This document shows positions 29,397 through 45,218 of a stretch of 64,000 nt of DNA, in pieces. The notes below the pieces were generated by a model. That model had not been told where the DNA came from and made no database searches. It saw only the letters and a program-made list of their open reading frames with translations. Source of the stretch: Panulirus ornatus. Lineage: Eukaryota; Arthropoda; Malacostraca; Decapoda; Palinuridae. Each line of letters starts with the position of its first letter. The first letter of the stretch is position 1. The stretch spans positions 38,597,540 to 38,661,539 of the forward strand of contig NC_092225.1 of NCBI RefSeq assembly GCF_036320965.1. The letters run 5' to 3'. Both the position numbers and the translations under genes were made by a program.

Positions 29397-31583
29397 TGTC
29401 TTCAGAAAAGAAGAGAGAATGGTAGGGTGAAGAGAGTGGTGAGAGTAAGTGAGCTTGGGAAGGAGACTTGTGTGAGGAAGTACTAGGAGAGACTGAGTAC
29501 AGAATGGAAAAAGGTGAGAACAAAGGAGGTAAGGAGAGAGGAGGAGGAATGGATGTATTTAAGGAAGCAGTGATGGCTTTCGCAAAAGATGCTTGTGGCA
29601 TGAGAAGAGTGGGAGGTGGGTTGATTAGAAAGGGTAGTGAGTGGTGGGATGAAGAAGGAAGATAGTTAGTGAAAGAGAAGAGAGAGGCATTTGGACGATT
29701 TTTGCAGGTAAAAAATGCAAATGAGTGAGAGATGTATAAAAGAAAGAGGCAGTCGGTCAAGAGAAAGGTGCAAGTGGTGAAAAAGAGGGCAAATGAGAGT
29801 TGGGGTGAGAGAGTATCATTAAATTTTAGGGAGAATAAAAAGACGTTTTGGAAAGAGGTAAATAAAGTGCGTAAGACAATGTAGCAAATAGGAACTTCAG
29901 TGAAGGGGGCTAATGGGGAGGTGATAACAAGTAGTGGTGATGTGAGAAGGAGATGGAGTAAATATTTTGAAGGTTTGTTGAATGTGTTTGATGAAAGAGT
30001 GGCAGATATAAGGTTTTTGGTCGAGGTGGTGTGCAAAATGAGAGGGTTAGAGAATATGATTTGGTAAACAGAAAAGAGGTTGTAAAAGCTTTAGGGAAGA
30101 TGAAAGCCGGCAAGGCAGCAGGTTTGGAAGGTATTCCAGTGGAATTTATTAAAAAAGGGGGTGACAATATTGTTTACTTGTTGGTAAGGTTACTTAGTAT
30201 ATGTATGATTCATGGTGAGGTGCCTGAGGATTTGGGTAATGCTGTTGCATAGTGTCATTGTACAAAGGCAAAGGGGATAAGAGTGAGTGCTCAAATTACA
30301 GAGGTATAAGTTTGTTGAGTATTCTTGGTAAGTTATATGCGAGGATATTGATTTAAGAGGGTGAAGGCATGTACAGAGCATCAGATTGGGGAAGAGCAGT
30401 GTGGCTTCAGAAGTGGTTGAGGATGTGTGGATCAGGTGTTTGGTTTGAAGAATGTATGTGAGAAATACTTAGAAAAGCAAATGGATTTGTCTGTAGCATT
30501 TATAGATCCGGAGAAGCCATATGATAGAGATGATAGAGATGCTCTGTGGAAGGTATTAAGAATATTTGTTGTGGGAGGCAAGTTGTTAGAAGCAGTGAAA
30601 AGCTTTTATCGAGGATGTAAGGCATGTGTACGTGTAGGGAGAGAGGAAAGTGATTGGTTCTCAGTCAATATGGATTTGCTACAGGGGCTGTGTGATGTCT
30701 CCATGGTTGTTTAATTTGTTTATGGATGGGACTGTTAGGGAGGTGAATTCAAGAGTTTTGGAAAGAGGGGCGAGTATGCAGTCTTTTGTGGGTGAGAGAG
30801 TTTGTGATGTGAGTCAGCTGTTGTTCGCTGATGACACAACGCTGGTGGCTTATTCTTGTGAGAAACTGCAAAAGCTGGTGACTGAGTTTGGTAAAGTGTG
30901 TGAAAGAGGAAAGTTAAGAGTAAATGTGAATAAGGTTGTTGGGTACAGTAGGATTGAGGGTCAAGTCAACTGGGAGGTAAGTTTGAATGGAGAAAAACTG
31001 GAGGAAGTGAAGTGTTTTAGATATCAGGGATTGGATATGGCAGCAGATGGAACCATGGAAGCGGAAGTGAATCATAAGGTGGGGGAGGGGTCGAAAATTC
31101 TAGGAGCCTTGAAGAATGTTTGGAAGTCGAGAACATTATCTCGTAAAAAAAAAATGGGTATATTTGAAGGAATAGTGGTTCTAACAATGTTATATGGTTG
31201 GGAGGCGTGGGCTATGGATAGAGTTGTGTGCAGGAGTGTAGATGTTCTGGAAATGAGATGTTTGAGGACAATATGTGGTGTAAGGTGGTTTGATCGAATA
31301 AGTAATGTAAGGGTAAGAGAGATGTGTGGAAATAAAAAGAGCGTGGTTGAGAGAACAGAAGAGGGTGTTGTGAAATAGTTTGGGCACATAGAGAGAATGA
31401 GTGAGGAAAGATTGACCAAGAGGATATATGTGTCGGAGGTGGAGGGAACGAAGAGAAGTGGGAGACCAAATTGGAGGTGGAAAGATGGAGTGAAAAAGAT
31501 TTTATGTGATCGGGGCATGAACATGCAGGAGGGTGAAAGGACGGCAAGGATTAGAGTGAATTGGATCGATGTGGTATACCGGG
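29397..31583 (+). mobile_element. LINE copy 14 (right arm of duplicated block A)
   Basis: Plus strand, about residue 268 (FQKRRENG) to the last codons (DVVYRG); the UTR is missing. Shares with copy 17 the variants GAGGATTTGGGTAATGCTG (for GATTGGCGGAATGCG) and GATCCGGAGAAG. Several frameshifts; the longest piece is 30,650-31,378, with FADDTTLVAYS. It ends in a 9-bp inverted repeat (GTATACCGG/CCGGTATAC) at the join to copy 15. Confidence 0.9.
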
Positions 31584-34307
31584 GATACCGGTATACATTG
31601 TTGGAACCACTATTCCTTTAAACATAACCATTTATGCTTTCCGAGATAATGTTCTCGACTTCCACACATTCTTCAAGGCTCCCAGAATTTTCGCCCCCTC
31701 CCCCACCCTATGATCCACTTCCGCTTCCATGGTTCTATCCGCTGCCAGATCCACTCCCAGATATCTAAAACTCTTTACTTCCTCCAGTTTTTCTCCATTC
31801 AAACTTACCTCCCAACTGACTTAACCCTCAACCCTACTGTACCTAATAACCTTGCTCTTATTCACATTTACTCTTAAATTTCATCTTTCACACACTTTAC
31901 CAAACTCAGTCACCAGCTTCTGCAGTTTCTCACATGAATCAGCCACCAGCGCTGTATCACCAACGAACAACAACTGACTCACTTCCCAAGCTCTCTCATC
32001 CCCAACAGACTTCATACTTGCCCATCTTTCCAAAACTCGTGCATTTACCTCCCTAACAACCCCATCCATAAACAAATTAAACAACCATGGAGACATCACA
32101 CACCCCTGCCGGAAACCTACATTCACTGAGAACCAATCACTTTCCTCTCTTCCTACACGTACACATGCCTTACATCCTCGATAAAAACTTTTCACTGCTT
32201 CTAACAACTTGCCTCCCACACCATATATTCTTAATACCTTCCACAGAGCATCTCTATCAACACTATCATATGCCTTCTCCAGAGCCATAAATGCTACATA
32301 CAAATCCATTTGCTTTTCTAAGTATTTCTCACATACATTCTTCAAAGCAAACACCTGATAAACCCATCCTCTACCACCTCTGAAACCACACTGCTCTTCC
32401 CCAATCTGATGCTCTGTACATGCCTTCACCCTCTCAATCAATACCCTCCCATATTATTTACCAGGAATACTCAACAAACTTATACCTCTGTAATTTGAGC
32501 ACTCAATCTTATCCCCTTTGCCTTTGTGCAATGGCACTATGCACGCATTCCGCCAATCCTCAGGCACCTCACCATGAGTCATACATGCATTAAATAACCT
32601 TACCAACCAATCAATAATACAGTCACCCCCTTTTATAATAAATTCCACTGCAATACCATCCAAACCTGCTTCCTTGCCGGCTTTCATCTTCCGCAAAGCT
32701 TTTACTGCCTCTTCTCTTTCTCTGTTTACCAAATCATTTTCCCTAACCCTCTTACTTTGCACACCACCTCGACCAAAACACCCTATATCTACCACTCTAT
32801 CATCAAACACATTCAACAAACCTTCAAAATACTCACTCCATCTCCTTCTCACATCACCACTACTTGTTATCACCTCCCCATTTGCGCCCTTCAATGAAGT
32901 TCCCATTTGCTCCCTTGTCTTAAGCACTTTATTTACCTCTTTCCAGAACATCTTTTCATTCTCCCTAAAATTTAATGATACTCTCTCACCCCATCTCTCA
33001 TTTGCCCTCTTTTTCACCTCTTGCACCTTTCTCTTTCTTTTATACATCTCCCACTCAATTGCATTTTTTTCCTGCAAAAATCATCCAAATGCCTCTCTCT
33101 TTTCTTTCACTAATAATCTTAGTTCTTCATCCCACCACTCACTACCCTTTCTAATCAACCCACCTCCCACTCTTCTCATGCCACAAGCATCTTTTGCGCA
33201 ATCCATCACTGATTCCCTAAATACATCCCATTCCTCCCCCACTCCCCTTACTTCCATTGTTCTCACCTTTTTCCATTCTGTACTCAGTCTCTCCTAGTAC
33301 TTCCTTACACAAGTCTCTTTCCCAAGCTCACTTAGTCTCTCCACCCTCTTCACCCCAACATTCACTCTTCTTTTCTGAAAACCCATACAAAACTTCACCT
33401 TAGCCTCCACAAGATAATGATCAGACATCCCTCCAGTTGCACCTCTCAGCACATTAACATCCAAAAGTCTCTCTTTCGCGCTCCTGTCAATCAACACATA
33501 ATCCAATAACGCTCTCTGACCATCTCTCCTACTTACATACGTATACTTATGTATGTCTCGATTTCTAAACCAGGTATTCCCAATCACCAGTCCTTTTTCA
33601 GCACATAAATCTACAAGCTCTTCACCACTTCCATTTAAAACACTGAACACCCCATGTATACCAATTCTTCCCTCAACTGCCACATTACTCACCTTTGCAT
33701 TTAAATCACCCATCACTATAACCCGGTCTCCTGCATCAAAACCACTAACACACTCATTCAGCTGCTCCCAAAACACTTGCCTCTCATGATCTTTCTTCTC
33801 ATGCCCAGGTGCATATGCACCAATAATCACCCATCTCTCTCCATTAACTTTCAGTTTTAACCATATTATTCGAGAATTTACTTTCTTACATTCTATCACA
33901 TACTCCCACAACTCCTCTTTTAGGAGTACTGCTACTCCTTCCCTTGCTCTTGTCCTCTCACTAACCCCTGACTTTACTCCCAAGACATTCCCAAACCACT
34001 CTTCCCCTTTACCCTTGAGCTTCGTTTCACTTAGAGCCAAAACCTCCAGGTTCCTTTCCTCAAACATACTACCTATCTCTCCTTTTTTCACATCTTGGTT
34101 ACATCCACAAAGATTTAGACACCCCAGTCTGAGCCTTCGAGGAGGATGAGCACTCCCCGCGTGACTCCTTCTTCTGTTTCCCATTTTAGAAAGTTAAAAA
34201 ATACAAGGAGGGGAGGATTTCTGGCCCCCCGCTCCCTCCCCTTTTAGTCGCCTTCTACGACACGCAGGTAATACGTGGGAAGTATTCTTAATCCCCTGTC
34301 CCCAGGG

Positions 34308-34312
<5 letters not shown>
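31584..34312 (-). mobile_element. LINE copy 15, 5'-complete, 3'-truncated
   Basis: On the minus strand it begins with the full 5' head (TTATCCCTGGGGACAGGGGA, 34,310 downward) and 5' UTR, then codes from the ATG at 34,184 to about residue 862, where it is cut at 31,595. Open pieces: 33,294-34,184 (endonuclease with [27 protein letters not shown]), 33,081-33,266, 32,454-33,077 and 31,881-32,441. Breaks include TACCAG to TACTAG at 33,295, CGA to TGA near 33,079, and a disturbed Leu-Tyr codon at 32,455. It supports the start codon chosen for copy 2. The active-site Ala is altered ([11 protein letters not shown]). Confidence 0.91.
33294..34184 (-). pseudogene. LINE endonuclease domain, open N-terminal fragment
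   Basis: The longest clean endonuclease segment besides copy 2: 296 codons beginning MGNRRRSHAGS and ending at a stop made from CAG. The catalytic set is visible: N (GCLNLCG), E (SETKLKG), D/N (VMGDLNAKV), the DYVLIDR block, and D/H ([11 protein letters not shown]). It would give a separate endonuclease without RT if translated, but nothing suggests that it is used. Confidence 0.85.

Positions 34313-34385
<73 letters not shown>
34313..34385. repeat. (TA)n array
   Basis: TA array between the 5' head of copy 15 and the 3' tail of copy 16, both on the minus strand. Confidence 0.97.
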
Positions 34386-34393
<8 letters not shown>

Positions 34394-37300
34394 TCATTCA
34401 TATTCATTAATTCATTTTGCTTTCACGCTGTCTCCCGCTTTTGCGAGGTAGGGCAAGGAAGAAGACGAAAGAAATGGCCCAACCTACCCCCATACACATG
34501 TATATACATACACGTCCACACACGCAAATATACATACCCATACATCTCAATGTACACATATATATACACGCACAGACACACACATATATACACATGCACA
34601 CAATTGACACTGCCTTTATTTATTCCTATCGTCACATTGCTACACATGGAATAGCATCCCCCTCCACCCTCAAGTGTGCGAGGTAGCGCTAGGAAAATAC
34701 AACAAAAGCCCAATTCGTTCACACTCAGTCTCTAGCTGTCATGCAATAATGCCGAAAACCACAGCTCCCTTTCCACATCCAGGCCCCACAGAACTTTCCA
34801 TGGTTTACCCGAGACGCTTCACATGCCCTGGTTCAATCCATTGACAGCACGTCCACCCCGGTATACCACATCGATCCAATTCACTCTATTCCTTGCCCGC
34901 CTTTCACCCTCCTGCATGTTCAGGCCCTGATCACTCAAAATCTTTTTCACTCCATCTTTCCACCTCCAATTTGGTCGCCCACTTCTTATTCCCTCCACCT
35001 CCGACACATATATCCTCTTGGTCAATCTTTCCTCACTCATTCCCTCCATGTGCCCATACCATTTCAAAACACCCTCTTCTGCTCTCTCAATCACGCTCTT
35101 TTTATTGTCACACATCTCTCTTAACCTTACCTTACTTACTCGATCATACCACCTCACGCCACATATTGTCCTCAAACATCTCATTTCCAGCACATCCACC
35201 GTCCTGCTCACTACTTTATCCATAGCCCACGCCTCGCAACCGTACAATATTGTTGAATCCACTATTCCTTCAAACATAGCCATTTTTGCTCTCGGAGATA
35301 ATGTTCTCGACTTCCATACATTCTTCAAGGCTCTCAGGATTTTCGCCCCCTTCCCCACCCTATGATTCACTTCCGCTTCCATGGTTCCATCCGCTGCCAG
35401 ATCCACTCCCATATATCTAAAACACTTTACCCCTCCAGTTTTTCTCCATTCAAACTTACCTCCCAGTTGACTTGACCCTCAACCCTACTGTACCTAATAA
35501 CCTTGCTCTTATTCACATTTACTCTTAACTTTCTTCTTTCACACACTTTACCAAACTCAGTCAACAGCTTATGCATTTTCTCACATGAATCACCCACCAG
35601 CGCTGTATCATCAGTGAACAACAACTGACTCACTTCCCAAAATCTCTCATCCACAACAGACTTCACACTTGTACCTCTTTGCAAAACTCTTGCATTCACC
35701 TCCCTAACAACCCAATCTATAAACAAATTAAACAACCATGTAGACAGCACACAACCCTGCCGTAAACCTATATTCACTGAAAACAAATCATTTTCCTCTC
35801 TTTCTACAAGTACACATGCTTTACATCCTCGATAAAAACTTTTCACTGCTTCTAACAACTTGCCTCAAACACGATATATTCTTAGTACCTTCCACAGAGC
35901 ATCTCTATCAACTCTATCATATCCCTTCTCCAGATCCATAAATGCTACATACAAATCCATCATCTTTTCTAAGTATTTCTCACTTACATTCTTCAAAGCA
36001 AACACCTGATCCACACATCCTCTATCACTTCTGAAACCACACTGCTCTTCCCTAATCTGATGCTCTGTACATGCCTTTACCCTCTCAATCAATACCCTCC
36101 CGTATAATTTATCAGGAATACTCAACGAACTTATACCTCTGTAATTTGAGCACTCACTCTTATCCACTTTGCCTTTGTACAATGGTACTATGCACGTATT
36201 CCCCCAATCCTAAGGCCTCCTCACCATGAATCATATATACATTAGATAACCTTAACAACCAGTCAACAATACAGTCACCCTCTTTTTTAATAAATTCCAC
36301 TGCAATACCATCCAAACCTGCTGCCTTGTCGGCTTTCATATTCCGCAAAGCTTTTGCTACCTCTTCTCATTTTACCAAGTCATTTTCCCTAACCCTCTCA
36401 CTCTGCACACCATCTCGACCAAAACACCCTATATCTGAAACTCTTTCATCAAACACATTCAACAAACCTCGAAAATACTCACTCCCTCTCCTTCTCACAT
36501 CACCACTACTTGTTATCACCTCCCCATTAGCCCCCTTCACCGAAGTTCCCAGTTGATCCCTTGTCTTACGCATTTTATTTACCTCCTTCCAGAACATCTT
36601 TTTATTCTCCTTAATATTTTATGATGCTCTCTCACCCCAACTCTCATTTGCCCTCTTTTTCACGTCTTGAACATTTCTCTTGACCTCCTGTCTCTTTCTT
36701 TTATACATCTCCCACTCATTTACATTTTTTCCCTGCAAAAATCGTCCAAATGCCTCTCTCTTCTCTTTCACTAATAATCTTACTTCATCCCACCACTTAC
36801 TACCCTTTCTAATGAGCCCACCTCCCAAGCTTCTCATGCCACAAACATCTTTTGCGCAAGCCATCACTGCTTCACTAAATACGTCCAATTCCTCCCCCAC
36901 TCCCCTTACCTCCTTTGTTCTCACCTTTTTCCATCCCGTACTCAGTCTCTCCTGGTACTTCCTCACACAATTCTACTTCACAAGCTCACTTACTCTCATC
37001 ACCCTCTTCACCCCAACATTCTCTCTTCTTTTCTGAAAACCCATACAAATCTTCACCGTCGCCTCCACAAGATAATGATCAGACATCCCTCCAGTTACAC
37101 CTCTCAGCACAAAACATCCAAAAGTCTCTCTTTCGCGCGTCTGTCAATTAACATATAATCCAATAACTCTCTCTGGCCATCTATCCTATTTACATACGTA
37201 TACTTATGTATATCTCGCTTTTTAAACCAGGTATTTCTGATCACCAGTCCTTTTTCAGCACATAAGTATACAAGCTCTTCACCATTTCCATTTACAACAC

Positions 37301-37925
37301 TGAATAATCCATGAATACCAATTATTCCCTCAACTGCCACATTACTCACATTTCCATTCAAATCACTTATCACTATAACCCGGTCTTGTGCATCAAAACT
37401 ATCCAAAACACGTGCCTGTCATGATCTTGCTTCTCATGCCCAGGTGCATATGCACCAATAATCACCCATCTCTCTCCATCAACTTTCAGTTTTACCCATA
37501 TCAATCTAGAATTTTCTTTCTTACACTCTATCATATACTCCCACAACTCCTGTTTCAGGAGTAGTGCTACTCCATCCCTTGCTCTTGTCCTCTCACTAAC
37601 TCCTGACTTTACTCCCAAGACATTCCCAAAACACTCTTCCCCTTTACCCTTGAGCTTCGTTTCACTGAGAGCCCAAACATCCAGTTTCCTTTCCTCAAAC
37701 ATACTTCCTATCTCTCCTTTTTTTTTCATCTTGGTTACATCCACACACACTTAGACAACCCAATCTAAGCCTTCGAGGAGGATGAGCACTCCCCGCATGA
37801 CTCCTTCTTCTCTTTCCCCTTTTAGAAAGTTAAAATACAAAGAGGGGATGGTTTCTGGCTCCCCCCGATCCCGTCCCCTTAAGTCGCCTTCTATGACACC
37901 TGGTGAATGCGTGGGAAGTTTTTTG
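34386..37925 (-). mobile_element. LINE copy 16 (left arm of duplicated block B), long-UTR form
   Basis: Paralogue of copy 13, with the complete long UTR (34,386 to ~34,850), all coding regions and part of the 5' UTR. Open pieces: 34,819-35,412, 35,427-35,858, 35,865-36,182, 36,367-36,597, 36,619-36,966 and 37,373-37,750. It ends at the same point as copy 13 (GCGTGGGAAGTTTTTTGTC), joined to the same internal LINE site of copy 17. Shares TCCTTAATATTTTATGAT and CCCAGTTGATCCCTTG with copy 13. Confidence 0.9.
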
Positions 37926-40575
37926 TCTTCAGAAAAGAAGAGAGAATGGTAGGGTGAAGAGAGTGGTGAGAGTAAGTGAGCTTGGGAAGGAGACTTTTGT
38001 GAGGAAGTACTAGGAGAGACTGAGTACAGAATGGAAAAAGGTGAGAACAAAGGAGGTAAGGGGAGTGGGGGAGGAATGGGATGTATTTAAGGAAGCAGTG
38101 ATGGCTTACGCAAAAGACGCTTGTGGCATGAGAAGAGTGGGAGGTGGGTTGATTAGAAAGGGTAGTGAGTGGTGGGATGAAGAAGTAAGATTGTTAGTGA
38201 AAGAGAGGAGAGAGGCATTTGGACGATTTTTGCAGGGAAAAAATGCAAATGAGTGGGAGATGTTTAAAAGAAAGAGGCAGTCGGTCAAGAGAAAGGTGCA
38301 AGAGGTGAAAAAGAGGGCAAATGAGAGTGGGGTGAGAGAGTATCATTAAATTTTAGGGAGAATAAAAAGATGTTATGGAAAGAGGTAAATAGAATGCGTT
38401 AGACAATGTAGCAAATAGGAAGTTCAGTGAAGGGGGCTAATGGGGTGGTGATAATAAGTAGTGGTGATGTGAGAAGGAGATGGAGTGAATATTTTGAAGG
38501 TTTGTTGAATGTGTTTGATGATAGAGTGGCAGATATAAGGTGTTTTGTTCGAGGTGGTGTGCAAAGTGAGAGGGTAAGAGAATATGATTTGGTAAACAGA
38601 GAAGAGGCTGTAAAAGCTTTAGGGAAGATGAAAGCCGGCAAGGAAGCAGGTTTGGAAGGTATTCCAGTGGAATTTATTAAAAAAGGGGGTGACAGTATTG
38701 TTTACTGGTTGGTAAGGTTACTTAGTACATGGATGATTCATGGTGTGGTGCCAGAGGATTTGGGTAATGCTGTTGCATAGTGTCATTGTACAAAGGCAAA
38801 GGGGATAAGAGTGAGTGCTCAAATTACAGAGGTATAAGTTTGTTGAGTATTCTTGGTAAGTTATATGCGAGGATATTGATTTAAGAGGGTGAAGGCATGT
38901 ACAGAGCATCAGATTGGGGAAGAGTAGTTTGGTTTCAGAAGTTGTAGAGGATGTGTGGATCAGGTGTTTGGTTTGAAGAATGTATGTGAGAAATACTTAG
39001 AAAAGCAAATGGATTTGACTGTAGCTTTTGTGGATCCGGAGAAGTCATATGATGGAGTTGATAGAGATGCTCTGTGGAAGGTATTAAGAATATTTGGTGT
39101 GGGAGTTAAGTTGTTTAGAAGCACTAAAAAGTTTTTATTGAGGATGTAAGGCATGTGTACGTGTAGGGAGAGAGAAAAAGTGATTGGTTCTCAGTCAATA
39201 TAGATTTGCTACAGTGGCTGTGTGATGTCTCCATGGTTGTTTAATTTGTTTTTGAATGGGACTGTTAGGGAGGTGAATTCAAGAGTTTTGGAAAGAGGGG
39301 CGAGTATGCCGCTTGTTGTGGATGAGAGAGTTTGTGATGTGAGTCAGCTGTTGTTCGCTGATGACACAACGTTGGTCGCTGATTCATGTGAGAAACTGCA
39401 GAAGTTGGTGACTGAGTTTGGTAAAGTGTGTGAAAGAGGAAAGTTAAGAGTATATATGAATAAGAGCAAGGTTGTTGGGTACAGTAGGTTTGAGAGTTAA
39501 GTCAACTGGGAGGTAAGTTTGAATGGAGAAAAACTGGAGGAAGTGAAGTGTTTTAGATATCCGGGATTGGATATGGCAGCAGATGGAACCATGGAAGCGG
39601 AAGTGAATCATAATGTGGGGGAGGGGTCGAAAATTCTGGGAGCCTTGAAGAATGTTTTGAAGTCGAAAACATTATCTCGTAAAGAAAAAATAGGTACGTT
39701 TGAAGGAATAGTGGTTCTAACAATGTTATATGGTTGGGAGGCGTGGGCTATAAATAGAGTTATGCACAGGAGTGTGGATGTGCTGGAAATGAGATGTTTG
39801 AGGACAATATGTGGTGTGAGGTGGTTTGATCTAGTAAACAATTTAAGTGTAACGGAGGTATGTGGAAATAAAAAGATTTTGGTTGAGAGAGCAGAAGAGG
39901 TGTTTTGAAATGGTTTGGTCACATGGAGAGAATGAGTGAGGAAAGATTGACAAAGAGGATATATGTGTCGGAGGTGGAGGGTACGAGGAGAAGTGGGAGA
40001 CCAAATTGGAGGTGGAAAGATGGAGTGAAAAAGATTTTGAGTGATCAGGGCGTGAACATTCAGGAGGGTGAAAGGCCGGCAAGGAATGGAGTGAATTGGA
40101 TCGATGTGGTATACCGCGTCGACGTGCTGTTAATGGATTGACCCAGGGCATGTGAAGCGTCTGGGGTAAACCATGGAAAGTTGTGTGGGGCCTGGATGTG
40201 GAAAGGGAGCTGTGGTTTAGGGCATTATTGCATGACAACTAGAGACTGAGTGAGAAAGAATGGGGCCTTCGTTGTATTTTCCTAGCGCTACCTCGCACAC
40301 ATTAGGGAGGAGGGAGATGTTATTCCATGTGTGGCAAGGTGGCGATGGGAATGAATATAGGCAGACAGTGTCAATTGCGTGCATGTCTATATATGTATAT
40401 GTCTGTGCGTGTATATATATCTGTACATTAAGATATATGGGTATGTATATTTAGGTGTGGGTACGTGTATGTATATACATGTGTATAGGGGTGGGTTGGG
40501 CCATTTCTTTCGTCTATTACCATGCGCTACCCCGCAAATGCGAGAGACAGTGACAAAGCAAAATAGATAGATAAA
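37926..40575 (+). mobile_element. LINE copy 17 (right arm of duplicated block B), long-UTR form
   Basis: Paralogue of copy 14 from about residue 268 to the full long UTR, hairpin (GCTACCCCGCAAATGCGAGA) and a GATA-like tail at 40,565. Broken into pieces at 38,041-38,349, 38,427-38,780, 38,955-39,149, 39,222-39,500, 39,519-39,908 and 39,905-40,141. Keeps FADDTTLVADS near 39,355. Confidence 0.9.
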
Positions 40576-43746
<3,171 letters not shown>

Positions 43747-44483
43747 ACTGGCAGCAGATGGAACCATGGAAGCGGAAGTGAATCATAAGGTGGGGGAGGG
43801 GTCGAAAATTCTGGGGGCCTTGAAGAATGTTTGGAAGTCTTGAACATTATCTCGTAAAGAAAAAATGGGTATATTTGAAGGAATAGTGGCTCTAACAATG
43901 TTATATGGTTGGGAGGCGTGGGCTATGGATAGAGTTGTGCGCAGGAGTGTGGATGTGCTGTTTGAGGACAATATGTGGTGTGAGGTGGTTTGATCTAGTA
44001 AGTAATGTAAGTGTAACGGAGATGTGTGGAAATAAAAAGATTGTGGTTGAGAGAGCAGAAGAGGTGTTTTGAAATGGTTTGGTCACATGGAGAGAATGAG
44101 TGAGGAAAGATTGACCAAGAGGATGTATGCGTTAGAGGTGAAGGGAACGAGGAGAAGTGGGAGACCAAATTGGAGGTGGAAAGATGGAGTGAAAAAGATT
44201 TTGAGTGATCCGGGCCTGAGCATGCAGGAGGGTGAAAGTAGTGCAAGGAATAGAGTAAATTGGAACGATACGGTATACCGGGGTCGACGTGCTATCAATG
44301 GATTGAACCAGGGCATGTGAAGCGTCTGGGGTAAAGCATGGAAAGTTCTGTGGTGCCTTCATGTAGAAAGGGAGCTGTTGTTTCGGTGCATTATTACATG
44401 CCAGTTAGAGACTGAGTGTGAACGAATGGGGCCTATGTTGTCTTTTCCTAGTGCTACCCTCGCACACATGCGGGGGAGGGTAT
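43747..44483 (+). mobile_element. LINE copy 20 (right arm of block C)
   Basis: Paralogue of copies 14 and 17, from about residue 816 ([14 protein letters not shown]) to the C-terminus NGLNQGM (44,320) and the proximal long UTR to GCACACATGCGGGGGAGGG. Shares ATGGTTGGGAGGCGTGG and AGCAGAAGAGGTGTTTTG with copy 17. Confidence 0.88.
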
Positions 44484-44852
44484 TCTGTTTACGAAATCAT
44501 TCTCCCTATCCCTCTCACTTTGCACAACACCTCGACCAAAGCACCCTATGTCTACCACTCTATCATCAAACACATTCAACAAACTTTCAAAATACTCACT
44601 CCATCTTCTTCTCACATCACCACTACTTGTTATCACCTCCCCATTAGCCTCGTTCACTGAAGTTCCCATGTGTTCCCTTGTCTTACGCACTTTATTTACC
44701 TCTTTCCAAAACATCTTTTTATTCTCCCTAAAATTTAATGATATTCTCTCATCCCAACTCTCATTTGCCCTCTTTTGCACCTCTAGCACCTTTCTCTTGA
44801 CCTCTTGCCACTTTCTCTTATACATCTCTCACTCATTTGCATTTTTTTCCTG
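44484..44852 (-). mobile_element. LINE copy 21, internal fragment ending at the gap
   Basis: Minus strand, about residues 493 to 371 (linker to start of RT), open frame within 44,454-44,825. Interrupted by the assembly gap. Confidence 0.87.
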
Positions 44853-44952
44853 NNNNNNNNNNNNNNNNNNNNNNNNNNNNNNNNNNNNNNNNNNNNNNNN
44901 NNNNNNNNNNNNNNNNNNNNNNNNNNNNNNNNNNNNNNNNNNNNNNNNNNNN
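44853..44952. other. assembly gap of exactly 100 N
   Basis: One hundred N, a common placeholder for unknown length. It separates LINE sequence on the left from PLE sequence on the right, so their true distance is unknown. Confidence 0.99.
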
Positions 44953-45124
44953 AAGCTTCGTCTCTTCGATGTATATCAACTGACTGTTATATTTCTCTTG
45001 TGTCTCCCCTGATGATGTGATTATTACACGAAAGTGCACTTGGGAACTTTTCGTGTTTCATTTTCCCCGTGGACTCATAGGAATATCTTGATCACGCGCA
45101 AAATTGTGATCCTTTCCAACATGG
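44953..45124 (+). repeat. PLE 5' pLTR
   Basis: Matches the 3' repeat at 47,502 from AGCTTCGTCTCTTCGATG through TGGACTCATAGGAATATC to GTGATCCTTTCCAA, where the two diverge. About 170 bp, with few differences between the two. Confidence 0.9.
45005..45045 (+). ncRNA. hammerhead-type ribozyme, type I with minimal stem III
   Basis: Box CTGATGA (45,009-45,015) and GAAA (45,030-45,033). Stem II GTG/CAC (45,017-19 with 45,027-29) has a 7-nt loop; one extra U (45,016) lies between box and stem. Stem III is three pairs (A33-T40, G34-C39, T35-A38 within 45,033-45,040) with a two-base loop. T45,041 is the H17 position, and stem I TCCC/GGGA (45,005-08 with 45,042-45) closes it. All core boxes are present. 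A minimal stem III is the known PLE arrangement and such RNAs may act as dimers. Activity is untested. Confidence 0.65.
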
Positions 45125-45218
45125 ATTCCACACGGCTCTCTATTACTTCTCTACAAGCTGTCCTGGACTTTCTCCTTTCGTTACTGCTTTCTCCAAATCG
45201 CTAATCAAGGCTTACCAA

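Noticed and set aside
33294..34184. Stand-alone endonuclease gene of the host
   Set aside because: It is the N-terminal part of LINE copy 15, ending at a point-mutation stop with the RT following in place.
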